This document shows, piece after piece, positions 10,724 through 22,832 of a DNA stretch of 64,000 nucleotides (its first letter is position 1; every line of letters begins with the position of its first letter). The stretch comes from CAVPFA01 sp963703655. Its GTDB lineage: Bacteria > Actinomycetota > Acidimicrobiia > Acidimicrobiales > Bog-793. Below the pieces are notes generated by a model. It was not told the DNA's origin, ran no database searches, and saw only the letters and a list, made by a program, of their open reading frames with translations. Where the stretch lies: NCBI GenBank assembly GCA_963703655.1, contig CAVPFA010000004.1, positions 744,001 through 808,000 on the forward strand, in the 5' to 3' direction. Position numbers and translations under genes: made by a program.

Positions 10724-12043
10724 TCAGGCGTCCCTCGCGGTCGGGTCAGTCCCGAGACCCTCGAACGTGACGTGCTCGGTGCACGTGAAGAGACTCGGCG
10801 GGTCGGTGCAGGAGTTGAAGCGGCTCTGCACCACGGGCTCCCCGCAGTCGCCGTTCGGGAGCGTGCCCGTCAGGCAGCTCGTCGGCAGCACCCAGAGGTA
10901 CTCGGTCGTGTTGCCGACGACGACTGGAGTCGAGTTGCCTCCGTTGTAGTTCGGGTTGCCCGGGTATCCATCGGGGCTCTGCACGGTGCAGACCTCCGGG
11001 TCGTCCGGTACCGGCGACGCGGTCGCGCTCGAACTGGTGTGGCTGTACTCGTTTTCCGTCTCGGCGAGTTGCAAGGTGCCGGTCGCGTCGAGCACCGCGA
11101 CGGTCGCCGAGTTCGGGTCGTAGGTGGACTCCGTCGCGGTGTCGCCGGGGACCGGCCATCCCGGGCAGTTGTCGTAGGCCGGTGCCGTCCCGGCGCTCAA
11201 AGCCAGGTAGTAGTCGGACGACGGCGTCCCGTTCGGGAGCGAGACGATCTGCGACGAGAGCGTCGTCGTGCCGTCGGGGCTGATGACGCTCCCCGAACAG
11301 CCCGCCGGCGTGGCGCCGCAGTTGACGAGCCGGTCGTAGACGTCGAAGTAGCCGGAGCTGCTCGGTGTGTACGCCCCATTCGGCGTGGTCGCGTCCAGGC
11401 TGTACGCGGTGCCGGAGAGCGAGACCGAGAGGTTGGAGAAGACCGCCTCCCCGTTCGCCCCTGTCGGCTCCGATGTCGTGCCCGAGAGTGCGGCGCCTGG
11501 CGTGCCGCCGGTGAGCGAGAGTTCGACCTGCACGCCAGCGACCGGGTTCTGCGAAGCGTCGGCCACCGTGACGACGATCGGCGCGCTGCCGGGGAACGGC
11601 CCGCTCTGCAGCGTCGCTCCGGTGGTGGCGGCGTCCGGCTCGGTGGTGAAGCTCGTGTTGCCAAGCTCCACGGTGAACGTCCTCGAGGCGCTCGCTTGTC
11701 CCCCGTCCTCGAGGGCGACAGTGACCGTATAGGTAAAGGTGCCGTCGTTCAGTCCGGTGAAGGTAACTGTCGAGGAGGTCGTGGACGCGGTCGATCTCAC
11801 GCTCCCGCAGTCCGTGGAACTCACCCCAGGCCCGGACAACGAGCAGGTCAATCCACCGGGAGGGATCTGCTTGCCTCCTCGGTTGATCGTGAAACCAAGG
11901 GTCACACTCGCCTGGGTCACGGTGCCTGTAGGACCCGTCAGCACTATGGCCGGGCGGTTGTTGGCAAGCGCAACGCCCCCACCTGCGACTGAGACCGTGA
12001 TGATGGCGGTGACAACCGCCGCAGCGATCGCAAGTCGTCGCAC
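10724..12043 (-). CDS. secreted Ig-like (Big_1-type) domain protein
   Basis: 439 residues starting at GTG 12043, supported by GAAGGGG about six bases upstream. A signal peptide occupies about residues 1-27 (MRRLAIAAAVVTAIITVSVA, then ALA). Two bacterial Ig-like stretches follow, the second with VTVADASQNPVAGVQVELSL and GEAVFSNLSV, typical of Big_1 domains. The C-terminal third is rich in Ser/Thr/Gly and contains several cysteines (CPGWP, CTVQSP, CLTGT, CGEP), which probably form disulfides outside the cell. No sortase motif or C-terminal TM is seen. It is probably an extracellular adhesive or structural protein. It lies 228 bases downstream of the response regulator gene. Confidence 0.8.
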   Translation of the reverse strand: MRRLAIAAAVVTAIITVSVAGGGVALANNRPAIVLTGPTGTVTQASVTLGFTINRGGKQIPPGGLTCSLSGPGVSSTDCGSVRSTASTTSSTVTFTGLNDGTFTYTVTVALEDGGQASASRTFTVELGNTSFTTEPDAATTGATLQSGPFPGSAPIVVTVADASQNPVAGVQVELSLTGGTPGAALSGTTSEPTGANGEAVFSNLSVSLSGTAYSLDATTPNGAYTPSSSGYFDVYDRLVNCGATPAGCSGSVISPDGTTTLSSQIVSLPNGTPSSDYYLALSAGTAPAYDNCPGWPVPGDTATESTYDPNSATVAVLDATGTLQLAETENEYSHTSSSATASPVPDDPEVCTVQSPDGYPGNPNYNGGNSTPVVVGNTTEYLWVLPTSCLTGTLPNGDCGEPVVQSRFNSCTDPPSLFTCTEHVTFEGLGTDPTARDA

Positions 12044-12270
12044 GTTTTCCCCTTCCCTCGGCGGCTGTGACCCTACTTAGGCTTTCGAGCGATACGCAAG
12101 GTAACCGCCTGATCGCGACCGCCTCCGCCGGCACGTGTGCTCGAACAGTCCCATGGTCCGCGCTTGGCTGGTGAGATGCCTGTATGCATCGCCTTGGGCT
12201 ATGGCCTGGTCGCGTTCTCTGCTGTGCCCGACGACAGGATCACCTGACCTCCTCGGTCGCCGCGGTGTCT

Positions 12271-12930
12271 TCAACGGCCTGTCGCCAGGCCCGACTCGTA
12301 GGCGATCACCACGAGCTGGGCCCGATCTCGGGCGCCGAGCTTGGACAAGAGCCGGCTCACGTGCGTCTTGGCTGTCGCGCTGCTCATTTTCAGCTCCTCA
12401 GCGATCTCCCCGTTCGATCTCCCCCTTGCGATCAACAGGAGCACTTCTCGCTCGCGAGGCGTGATCATCCCGAGAGCATCCGCATTCTTCAACAAGGGCG
12501 GTGCGCGGCCGGCGAAGTCCGCGATGAGCGTCCTGGTAACGCTCGGAGCCAGTAGCGCGTTGCCCGCCGCAATCACTCGGATCGCATCGAGCAGCTCCTC
12601 GGGCGGTGTGTCCTTCAGCAGAAACCCGCTCGCCCCCGCCCGGAGTGCGTCATAAACGTACTCGTCGAGCTCGAAAGTCGTGAGGATCAGCACTCGCGTG
12701 TTCGCTCCTTCAGGAGCTCCCACTATCTGTCGTGTCGCCTCGATCCCGTCCATCCCCGGCATCCGAATATCCATGAGAACGACCTCGGGTCGCAGTTGGC
12801 GCACCATGTGCACTGCTTCGATCCCGTCCGCGGCCTCGCCGAGCACCTCGAGATCGGACGAGGAGTCCACGAGGACCCTGAAACCGGCGCGGACGAGTGC
12901 CTGGTCGTCCACGACGACGACGCTGATCAC
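12271..12930 (-). CDS. NarL/FixJ-type response regulator
   Basis: 219 residues. The receiver domain has the acidic pair D8-D9 and phospho-acceptor Asp54 in VVLMDIRMPGMDG, plus the switch region LILTTF and Lys in FLLKDTPPEEL. The C-terminal LuxR helix-turn-helix reads ITPREREVLLLIARGRSNGEIAEEL. It overlaps the stop of the histidine kinase gene by four bases (ATGA), so the pair is co-translated. The obvious candidate target is the divergent ABC-2 transporter operon starting at 14386, an arrangement common in actinobacteria. Confidence 0.95.
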   Translation of the reverse strand: MISVVVVDDQALVRAGFRVLVDSSSDLEVLGEAADGIEAVHMVRQLRPEVVLMDIRMPGMDGIEATRQIVGAPEGANTRVLILTTFELDEYVYDALRAGASGFLLKDTPPEELLDAIRVIAAGNALLAPSVTRTLIADFAGRAPPLLKNADALGMITPREREVLLLIARGRSNGEIAEELKMSSATAKTHVSRLLSKLGARDRAQLVVIAYESGLATGR

Positions 12931-14210
12931 GATGACAGGAGCCCTTCGAAGGGAAAGCGGGCGAGAACGCGGAAGCCGCCCTCAGGTCGCATCTCGGCTG
13001 AGAACGAGCCTCCGAAGAGAGCGACACGCTCGCGCATACCTACTATCCCATGGTGGGTCTCCTGATCCAGGCCTCCACGTTGGCCCGTAGCGGTCGGCGG
13101 TGTCCCGCGGCCATCGTCGTTCACCTCCAGCACGAGCGCGTCAGCTTCGTCGCGGATCTCGACGTGCACGGTGGCCGGGCCGGCGTGCTTGACGACATTG
13201 GTCAGTGCCTCTTGGACGATCCGGTAGATGGAGAGCTCGGCCGCCTGCGAGAGGCTCCCCACCGTCACGCCCTGGATGTCAAGGTTGACGTCGAATCCGG
13301 CGGCCCGTACCTGCTCCACGAGAGGTTCGAGATCCCTCACACCAGGCGCTGGTGCGAGGGAAGCGGCCTGTTGATCGTCTCGACGAAGAACACCGAGCAT
13401 GCGGCGTAACTCGTCCAACGCGGACCTGCTCGTGGTCTCGACTGCGGCGAGCGCCTTCTTCGCCTCGGCGGGCTGGTTGTCGATGACATGACGGCCGACC
13501 CCGGACTGCACCGCGATCACGCTCAGGCTGTGGGCCACGACGTCGTGCAACTCGCGGGCAATCTGCAGTCGCTCCTCGGCCACTGAGCGCTGGGCGCGCT
13601 CGACGACCTCGCGCTGGCGCTGGGCCGCCTGCTCGGCAAGCCCGGCGATGTAGGTGCGGCGCACTCGAACGCTGTCTCCGACGAACCACGCCGCCACGCC
13701 CACCACGACCACGAAATACGCGCCGCCCGGCCGATGCGCGAGCGCGGCAAGGGCCGACCCGATCAACAGCGCAATGCTCGAGACGACCAACGCCGGGAGC
13801 GACCGCCGGCGTTCGTGCACCGACGCCACCTGGTAGATCGGGATTGCGACGAGCGGGTCGATCGCCCAGCTTTCGCCAAGGGCTGTGGCCAGCGAGACAG
13901 AGATGGTCACGAGAACGAGGGCAGTCATCGGGTGCCGGCGTCTGATCACGATCGACAGCGCCGCAATGGCGGCGAGTACGAATACCTCCGGGGAGTGATT
14001 TGCTGGCCCGAAGACGAAGGCGTAGTGGGCAGTCGTCAGCACGATGACCACTGCGAGTCCGATGTCGATTGCCTGCAGTCGCCTCGGAGTGACGCGCAGC
14101 ATCAGGGGAGGACGTGGCGTTGCCGCCATTTGATCCGATGCTCCCATCCAATGGACGCTACCGAGCGGCGGCCCCTTCGTCATCAACCCCGGGTCAGTCT
14201 CCTCGTACAC
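12927..14210 (-). CDS. HisKA_3 sensor histidine kinase
   Basis: 427 residues from GTG 14210; internal ATGs at 14183 and 14129 are alternative starts since none has a convincing ribosome site. Four to five TM helices lie at about residues 48-180, followed by a short coiled coil rich in Q, R and E. The phospho-acceptor His222 sits in ARELHDVVAHSLS, the HisKA_3 pattern. The GHKL ATPase domain has NDDGRGTPP and HHGIVGMRERVALFGGSF. No large extracytoplasmic loop is present, so it probably senses the membrane or the transported compound, like BceS/LiaS-type kinases. Partner of the response regulator next to it. Confidence 0.92.
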   Translation of the reverse strand: MYEETDPGLMTKGPPLGSVHWMGASDQMAATPRPPLMLRVTPRRLQAIDIGLAVVIVLTTAHYAFVFGPANHSPEVFVLAAIAALSIVIRRRHPMTALVLVTISVSLATALGESWAIDPLVAIPIYQVASVHERRRSLPALVVSSIALLIGSALAALAHRPGGAYFVVVVGVAAWFVGDSVRVRRTYIAGLAEQAAQRQREVVERAQRSVAEERLQIARELHDVVAHSLSVIAVQSGVGRHVIDNQPAEAKKALAAVETTSRSALDELRRMLGVLRRDDQQAASLAPAPGVRDLEPLVEQVRAAGFDVNLDIQGVTVGSLSQAAELSIYRIVQEALTNVVKHAGPATVHVEIRDEADALVLEVNDDGRGTPPTATGQRGGLDQETHHGIVGMRERVALFGGSFSAEMRPEGGFRVLARFPFEGLLSS

Positions 14211-14385
14211 CCACGGATGTAGGCGATCTGCCCGTAATCAGCGGCTGGGTACAACCCCAGCGGTACGCGACAAATCGATTCTGGGGTGACGACCCGGGGC
14301 ATCGTTCGTGCGACGATCGTCCTAGTCAGACTTCTGTCCGGCAGATTTTGCCCACAAAGGGCGCTTCAGATGAGCGGAGACTTAG

Positions 14386-15321
14386 ATGATTGAGGCCAAG
14401 GGCCTGACCAAGCGCTACGGGATGAAGGTCGCCGTCGACCAGCTCAGCTTCGAGGTGAGGCCCGGCGTCGTGACGGGGTTTCTCGGCCCGAACGGATCGG
14501 GCAAGTCGACGACGATGCGGATGATCATGGGTCTTGACGCGCCGAACGCCGGCGACGTCACGGTCAACGGACGGCACTATCACGACCTTCCGTGGCCGCT
14601 GCATGAGGTCGGCGCCCTCTTGGAAGCAAAGGCGATCCATCCGGGCCGGAGTGCGCGCGCCCACCTTCGGATGCTGGCCGAGACGAACGATATCCCGCTG
14701 AGCCGAATCGACGAGGTCCTCGACGCGGTCGGGCTCTCCTCGGTTGCCGGTCAGCGGGCCGGAAAGTACTCACTCGGCATGGGCCAGCGCCTCGGCATCG
14801 CGGCTGCGCTCCTCGGTGACCCGGGGGTGCTCCTCTTCGATGAGCCGGTGAACGGGCTCGACCCCGACGGGATCCGTTGGGTCCGGAACCTCCTCAAAGG
14901 CCTCGCCCGCGAAGGTCGCACCGTCTTCGTGTCGAGCCATCTCATGAGCGAAATGGCGCTCACCGCCGACGACGTCATCATCATCGGCAAGGGCCGTTTG
15001 ATCACGCAGATCCCAACGGAGCAGCTCATCGCCCAGAGCTCTCAACGCTTCGTTCGCGTCCGCTCGCCCGAGATCGCCAAGCTCCGGTCAGAACTGGACC
15101 ACGAGGGTGCCACCACCGTCCTCGAGGACGACGGCTCGTTGTCGGTTCGGGGCGCGGACGAGATCGAGATCGGGGAGCTCGCCGGACGGGTTCGGGTCGT
15201 CCTCCACGAGCTGTCTCCACAATCCGCATCGCTCGAGGAGGCATTCATGGAGCTCACCGAGGACAGCATTGAATACCACGGCGCAACGTCATCTGTCGGC
15301 TCGAAAGGAGCAGGATCATGA
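14386..15321 (+). CDS. ABC-2 type exporter ATPase
   Basis: 311 residues. Walker A GPNGSGKST is near residue 34, the signature YSLGMGQRLGIAAAL is near 127, and Walker B VLLFDEPVNGLDPDG follows with the switch His in VSSHLMSEM. The DrrA/BcrA-like C-terminal region reads SLEEAFMELTEDS. It is a cytoplasmic partner of the permease next door, whose start overlaps this stop by four bases. Divergent to the two-component system, which probably controls it. Likely exports an antibiotic, peptide or lipid. Confidence 0.93.
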   Translation: MIEAKGLTKRYGMKVAVDQLSFEVRPGVVTGFLGPNGSGKSTTMRMIMGLDAPNAGDVTVNGRHYHDLPWPLHEVGALLEAKAIHPGRSARAHLRMLAETNDIPLSRIDEVLDAVGLSSVAGQRAGKYSLGMGQRLGIAAALLGDPGVLLFDEPVNGLDPDGIRWVRNLLKGLAREGRTVFVSSHLMSEMALTADDVIIIGKGRLITQIPTEQLIAQSSQRFVRVRSPEIAKLRSELDHEGATTVLEDDGSLSVRGADEIEIGELAGRVRVVLHELSPQSASLEEAFMELTEDSIEYHGATSSVGSKGAGS

Positions 15322-16142
15322 GTGTCTCGGTTGTCAACGCCCCCGGAACGGTCGACAAGGTGTTGCCGGCAGGCCGGTACCGCATGTCCGGGCTGCTCCG
15401 ATCGGAGTGGACGAAGATGCGGACGGTCCGATCGACGATGTGGGCGCTTGGCGCCACCGTCGTGCTCGCAATTGGGCTCAGCGCCATCGCCTGCATCGAG
15501 ACGCGGATCCACTGGAGGCGCGGGGACGCAGTGGGCTTCGACGCAACCAGCCTGAGTCTCATCGGCGTGTTCATCGGGCAGTTCGCGATCGGAATTCTCG
15601 GTGTGCTGATCATGAGCGCCGAGTACGGCACCGGCACGATCCGAGCGACGCTTTCCGCCGCACCTCGGCGACAGCTTGTACTCGCGGCGAAGGCGATCGT
15701 CTTCGGGGTTGTCACGCTCCTCGTCTCGGAGTTCCTGGCCTTCAGCGCCTATTTCCTCGGCCAATCACTGCTCACCGCACCGGCCGTCCATACGACGATC
15801 GGAAGTCCCGGGGCCCTCCGCGCCGTGGCGGGAAGCGGTCTTTACATCTTCCTGCTGGGGTTGTTCGCACTCGGGCTCGCCACGATCATCAGGCACACAG
15901 CGGGAGCCATCACCGCATTCATCGGTGTGCTGCTCGTCCTCCCCATCATCGTTCAGGCACTTCCGTCGTCAATCGCCAACAAGATCCTGCCCTACCTCCC
16001 CAGTCGCATCGGACAGTCCGTCACGTCGCTCTATCGCGGTCCGCTGAATTTGGCCCCCTGGGAAGGTCTTCTTGTGCTGTGTTGTTACGCGGCGGCCTCG
16101 CTCGTCATCGGCGGCATTCTGCTCGCCCGACGAGACGCTTGA
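15318..16142 (+). CDS. ABC-2 family permease
   Basis: 274 residues with six hydrophobic segments. Recognisable features are LLRSEWTKMRTVRSTMWAL at the N-terminus, the usual ABC-2 opening, and MSAEYGTGTIRATLSAAPRR in the loop after the second helix, a conserved feature of bacitracin/lantibiotic-type permeases. It overlaps the ATPase gene (ATGA). Forms the membrane channel of the exporter. Confidence 0.9.
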   Translation: MSVSVVNAPGTVDKVLPAGRYRMSGLLRSEWTKMRTVRSTMWALGATVVLAIGLSAIACIETRIHWRRGDAVGFDATSLSLIGVFIGQFAIGILGVLIMSAEYGTGTIRATLSAAPRRQLVLAAKAIVFGVVTLLVSEFLAFSAYFLGQSLLTAPAVHTTIGSPGALRAVAGSGLYIFLLGLFALGLATIIRHTAGAITAFIGVLLVLPIIVQALPSSIANKILPYLPSRIGQSVTSLYRGPLNLAPWEGLLVLCCYAAASLVIGGILLARRDA

Positions 16143-19100
16143 GCTGTGCCGGCCGTCCGTGCCGGGTCACTCGGATTAGTGCTCTCCCCGCTCTTCCGTC
16201 CTCGACGGTGCGCGTCCACCTGTGGCGTCGTAGCCTTCGGGCAAGCAGAGGAGGGGACGAATGCGCTGCCCAGCGTGTGGAGCCGAGAACCCGGAAGGCA
16301 AACGGTTCTGTGACGAGTGCGGCCGGCCGTTGGCTGCCGCCTGTCCGACATGTGGGGCGCAGCTCCGACCGGGCAAGCAGTTCTGCGGTGACTGCGGGAC
16401 ACAGGTAGGAGGACCGATCGCTTCGGCGGCCACCGCAGCCGAAACAGCGCATCTATCGCAAAAAGTCGCCGCGCCTTCCACCGAGCTCCGCCACGTCTCG
16501 GTGCTGTTCTGTGACCTCGTCGGTTTCACGCCCCTGGCGGAGAAACGGGACCCCGAGGACGTGCGAGAGCTCCTCTCTGGTTACTTCGAGCTCGCCCGGG
16601 CGATCGTCGGGCGCTACGGGGGCGTCGTCGAGAAGTTCATCGGAGACGCCGTTATGGCGGTCTGGGGCGTCCCGATCGCGAAGGAGGACGACGCCGAACG
16701 GGCCGTCAGAGCCGGCCTCGAGCTCGTCTCGGCCGTCGCCGCCTACGGATCCGAGCACCAGACCGATCTGCAGGCCCGGGTCGGGATCGTGACGGGCGGC
16801 GCCGCCACGACCGAGACCGCCGAGGAGGGCCTGATCATTGGCGACCGCGTCAACACTGCCGCTCGCATCCAGTCGGCAGCACCGCCGGGGTGCTGCTACG
16901 TCGACGACATGACCAGGGCCGCCACCGCAGCCGCGATCGCCTACCTCGATGCCGGCGATTACGAGCTCAAAGGAAAGTCCTCGCCCATACGTCTGTTCCA
17001 GGCGACTCGGGTCGTGGCGGCTATCGCCGGCTCACAGCGCTCGGGAGTCCTAGAGGCACCGTTCATCGGCCGCGACCATGAGCTCCGCCTCGTCAAGGAG
17101 CTCTTTCACGCTTCGTCTGAGCGCCAGTCGGCGCGACTCGTGCTCGTCTCAGGCGTGGCCGGCGTCGGGAAGTCGCGGCTCTCCTGGGAGTTCTTCAAGT
17201 ACATCGACGGTCTCGCGGCCGACACCCTCTGGCACGCTGGACGGTGCCTTTCCTATGGCGAGGGAGTGAGCTACTGGGCGCTCTCGGAGATGGTCCGGGC
17301 AAGGCTCCAGATCGGCGAGGAGGACCCCCAAGACGTTGTCGCCGAGCGCCTTCGGACCGGCTTGGAGCGCTGGATCGGAGACGCCGCAGACCGCGAGTTC
17401 ATCGCTCCCCGCCTCAGCCAGCTGCTGGGGCTGCCAACCTCTCAAGTGCTGGCGCGCGAAGAGCTGTTCTCGGGCTGGCGCCTGTTCTTCGAGCGCTTGG
17501 CGGAGTACCTACCTGTCGTCATGGTCATCGAGGACCTCCAGTGGGCCGACGCGGGCATGGTCGACTTCCTGGACCACCTGCTCGAATGGTCGGGCGACCA
17601 CGCCATCTTCCTCCTCGTGCTGTCACGCCCGGAGGGGACCGAGCGCCGGGGGCTCGTCGTCTCTCGCCGGTCCGTCACAGCCCTCCCCCTCGACCCGCTC
17701 CCTGACGATGTCATCGGCGAGCTGTTGGACAGCCTTGTTGCGGGCCTTCCAAAGAGCGCCCGACAGCGCATCGTCGAGCGTGCCGAGGGGATCCCGCTGT
17801 ACGCGATCGAGACGGTGCGGGGACTGCTCGACAAGGGCGTCTTGGAGAAAAGTGACGACGGGGTGCTCCGCCTTGTCGGCGAGGTCGGAGAGCTCGAGAT
17901 CACGCCGGGGCTGACCGCTCTCATCGCCTCTCGCCTCGATGCCCTCGCCCCCGACGAGCGCCGGCTCGTGAAGGAGTGCTCGGTACTTGGGGGAAGCTTT
18001 CCCCGCCAGGCGATCGAGGCCGTTTCCGACGCCGACCCCGCCTCCCTCGACGAGCTCTTGAGTTCGCTCGTTCGAAAAGAGGTGCTCACGGTCCGCGCCG
18101 ACAAGCACTCGCCTGAACGCGGCCAGTACGCCTTCACCCAGTCGCTCATCAGATCCGTCGCCTATGACATGTTGACCAGAGCCGAGCGCAAGGCGCGGCA
18201 CCTAAAGACCGCCGAACACTTGAGATCAGCCTTCCCCGACGAAGGTGCCGAGGTATCAGAGGTGATCGGCGCCCACCTCTACGACGCCTACAAGGCGGCG
18301 GGCGATGATCCTGACGCAGACGAGCTTCGCTCGACTGCCCGAGACGCGTATGTCCGCGCCGCGGAGCGCGCCGTGACCGTGGGTGCTCCCGAGGCCGCCG
18401 AGGCTGCCTACCTCGTCGCCGCAGAGCTCAGCCCAGATGAAGCCGAGCAAGCTGAGTTCATCGAGCGGGCGGGGAACATGGCACAGGGCGCCGGCTGGCA
18501 CGAGCGGGCGGCCGGCCACTACGAGACGGCGATCGCAGCACACCGCGCGACTGGGAGGATCGTGGAGGCGGCACGGGTGACCGCTCGTCTCGGCCGCTCG
18601 ATCGACATGCTTGGTCGCGGCGAGCAGGCGAGCGCGCGCCTTCGCGAGGCGCTCTCCTGGCTGGAGGTGAGCAGCCCGCCGGACGTCGTCGCGGCGCTGC
18701 AGGCGGCCCTGGGCCGTACGCTGGTCTTCAGCGGCGCCGCGCATGCCGAAGAGGCGACCGCGGCGCTCGACGTCGCTCTGACGATCAGTCAGCATCATCA
18801 CCTCACCGAGACGCTCGCGCCGGCGCTCAACCACAAGGGCATCTTGCTCACCTTCAGCGGCCGCACCGAGGAAGGCCGCCTGCATTACGAAGGGGCCGCT
18901 GCTGCGGCCCGGCGTCACGGAGACACTCGAACGGAGATGCTGGCGGAGACGAATCTCGCCGACCTCTGCATGACACACGACCTTCCTGGGGCCGAGGCGC
19001 ATTGCGAGGCCGCGCTGACGCTGGCTCGCCGGTGGGGAGCCCGGGACCTCGAGGCATTCACGGGCGGCAACCTCATGTACGTGCTCACCATGACCGGGCG

Positions 19101-19833
19101 CTTCGACGACGCGTTCCGGCTCGGGACCGAGCTCCTGCAGGCCGGAGGCGACGAGCTTTCTATGGCGCGCAACCTCGAGGGACGGCTCGCTGTCCTGGAA
19201 GCGCTCGCCGGCCGCGTCGAAAGCGCCGAGGAGCACCTCGCCTCCTCCCTGTCCGAGGCGAGCGACGACATGCAAGCGCGCGCAATGACCTTGGCGACAA
19301 ACGCAGCGGTCGCGCTCTCTCGTCACGCGCATCAGGCCGCGCTCGATGAGGCAAGCCGGGCGGTCCACGAAGCTCTCGGCGGAGGTGTGCACGTGGCGCA
19401 CGAGGCGGTTCGCCAGGCGTTCCCCGACGCCCTTGATGCCGCACTCGCGATTCCAGATCTGGATCGGGCCGAGCGGCTCGTGGAGCTGCTTGCCGCACGC
19501 CCACTGGGCGTGGTTCCGCCGTATCTCGGCGCCCAGGTGACGCGTTACCGGGCGCTTATAGCGGCGGCGAAGGGCAACGACGAGGACGTGGAAGAAGGGC
19601 TCGAGGCTTCGGAGACCACGTTTCGAGAGCTCGGATACCCGTATTGGGGGGCTCGCGCGCGCCTCGACCGCGCCGAGTGGCTCGCCCGTCAAGAAAGGCT
19701 CGACGAGTCAGCGGGGCTCGCCGCCGGAGCGGCCGCAACCTTCGAGACGATCGGGGCCGTGCCGATGCTCGCACGCGCGCGGGCCGTCCTCGAGTCCGTC
19801 GACGGGCTCCGGTCACGAGCCCGAGGTCGGCGA

Positions 19834-22071
<2,238 letters not shown>

Positions 22072-22200
22072 GTCGGTCCTCCCACTGTCTCAATTTTTCG
22101 TTCCGATATTCGGCGGCTTCATTCTGATGTTTCGTGGCTCTTGGCGTGCACCACGTGCTCGGCGACCGAACCGGAGCTTGGGCGTGATCCGTCACCTGTG

Positions 22201-22233
22201 TTGGTTTAATGCTAGATTTAGAACAAGTCAAGA
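22201..22233. promoter_or_regulatory. candidate Fur/FurA-type operator and promoter between katG and fur
   Basis: An AT-rich patch stands out from GC-rich surroundings between the divergent starts. On the minus strand it reads TCTTGACTTGTTCTAAATC (22215-22233), which contains a TTGACT -35-like hexamer pointing at katG. It resembles, from memory, the mycobacterial FurA operator of the form TTCTTGACT followed by an AT-rich half. The resemblance is by eye only. Confidence 0.4.
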
Positions 22234-22311
22234 CTCAGAGAAGGCCTCGTTTTGTTGTCGTGGAGCCCGGATGCGTTGCCACTGGCACCACCCGCGTAGG
22301 AGGAGAGGTCG

Positions 22312-22728
22312 ATCAGCGAACTCGCCGAACGGTTGCGCCAACGAGGCTGGCGACTGACGGCGCAACGACGTGTCATAGCCGAAACGCTGGTGGGCAAGCA
22401 CGTCCACCTGAGTGCTGAGGCCGTCCATGCGGCAGCCCAGGCCGTCCTCCCCGAGATCAGCATCGCCACCGTCTACAACACGCTCAACGAGCTGGTGAGC
22501 ATGGGCGAGCTCCTCGAGATCTCCGCCGGCAACGGCCCCAAACGGTACGACCCCAATACCACGGTCGCGCACCAACACCTGACGTGCGCCGTCTGTGGCA
22601 CCATGCGAGACGTCAATCCCGAGGGGGAGGACGGCTTGGCGTTACCCGCGAACCAGCGACACGGGTTTCAAGTCGTCGGCGTCGACATCGTGTTCCGGGG
22701 TCTTTGCCCGACCTGCGCCGGAACCTGA
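22312..22728 (+). CDS. Fur-family regulator (FurA/PerR-like), possible ATC start
   Basis: About 138 residues. The winged-helix region reads QRGWRLTAQRRVIAETL and EISIATVYNTLNELV. Zinc-binding CxxC pairs are seen in LTCAVCGT and LCPTC, and metal-site His residues in VAHQHL. The first ordinary start in frame is TTG at 22333 with no ribosome site. AGGAGG at 22298-22303 is eight bases before an ATC at 22312 that gives ISELAERLRQRG, the expected Fur N-terminus, so I place the start there. It lies divergent to katG, its likely target. An ATG-to-ATC sequence change or error is equally possible. Confidence 0.85.
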   Translation: MSELAERLRQRGWRLTAQRRVIAETLVGKHVHLSAEAVHAAAQAVLPEISIATVYNTLNELVSMGELLEISAGNGPKRYDPNTTVAHQHLTCAVCGTMRDVNPEGEDGLALPANQRHGFQVVGVDIVFRGLCPTCAGT

Positions 22729-22832
22729 CAATCGGCGGGTCTGCGGAGACCCGGTCCCGGCCAGCGAGAACGTCGGTGGTGCACACGTGAGCTAGCCAGG
22801 ATGCTCCGCGACTGACGCCGGGCGCCGGGTGA

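Noticed and set aside
10703..12134. Long frames on both strands over the secreted Ig-like gene
   Set aside because: Only the frame from 12043 has a ribosome site, signal peptide and Ig-like repeats.
18256..19692. 478-codon antisense frame under the large cyclase
   Set aside because: Shadow of the TPR region; no independent start signal or domain.
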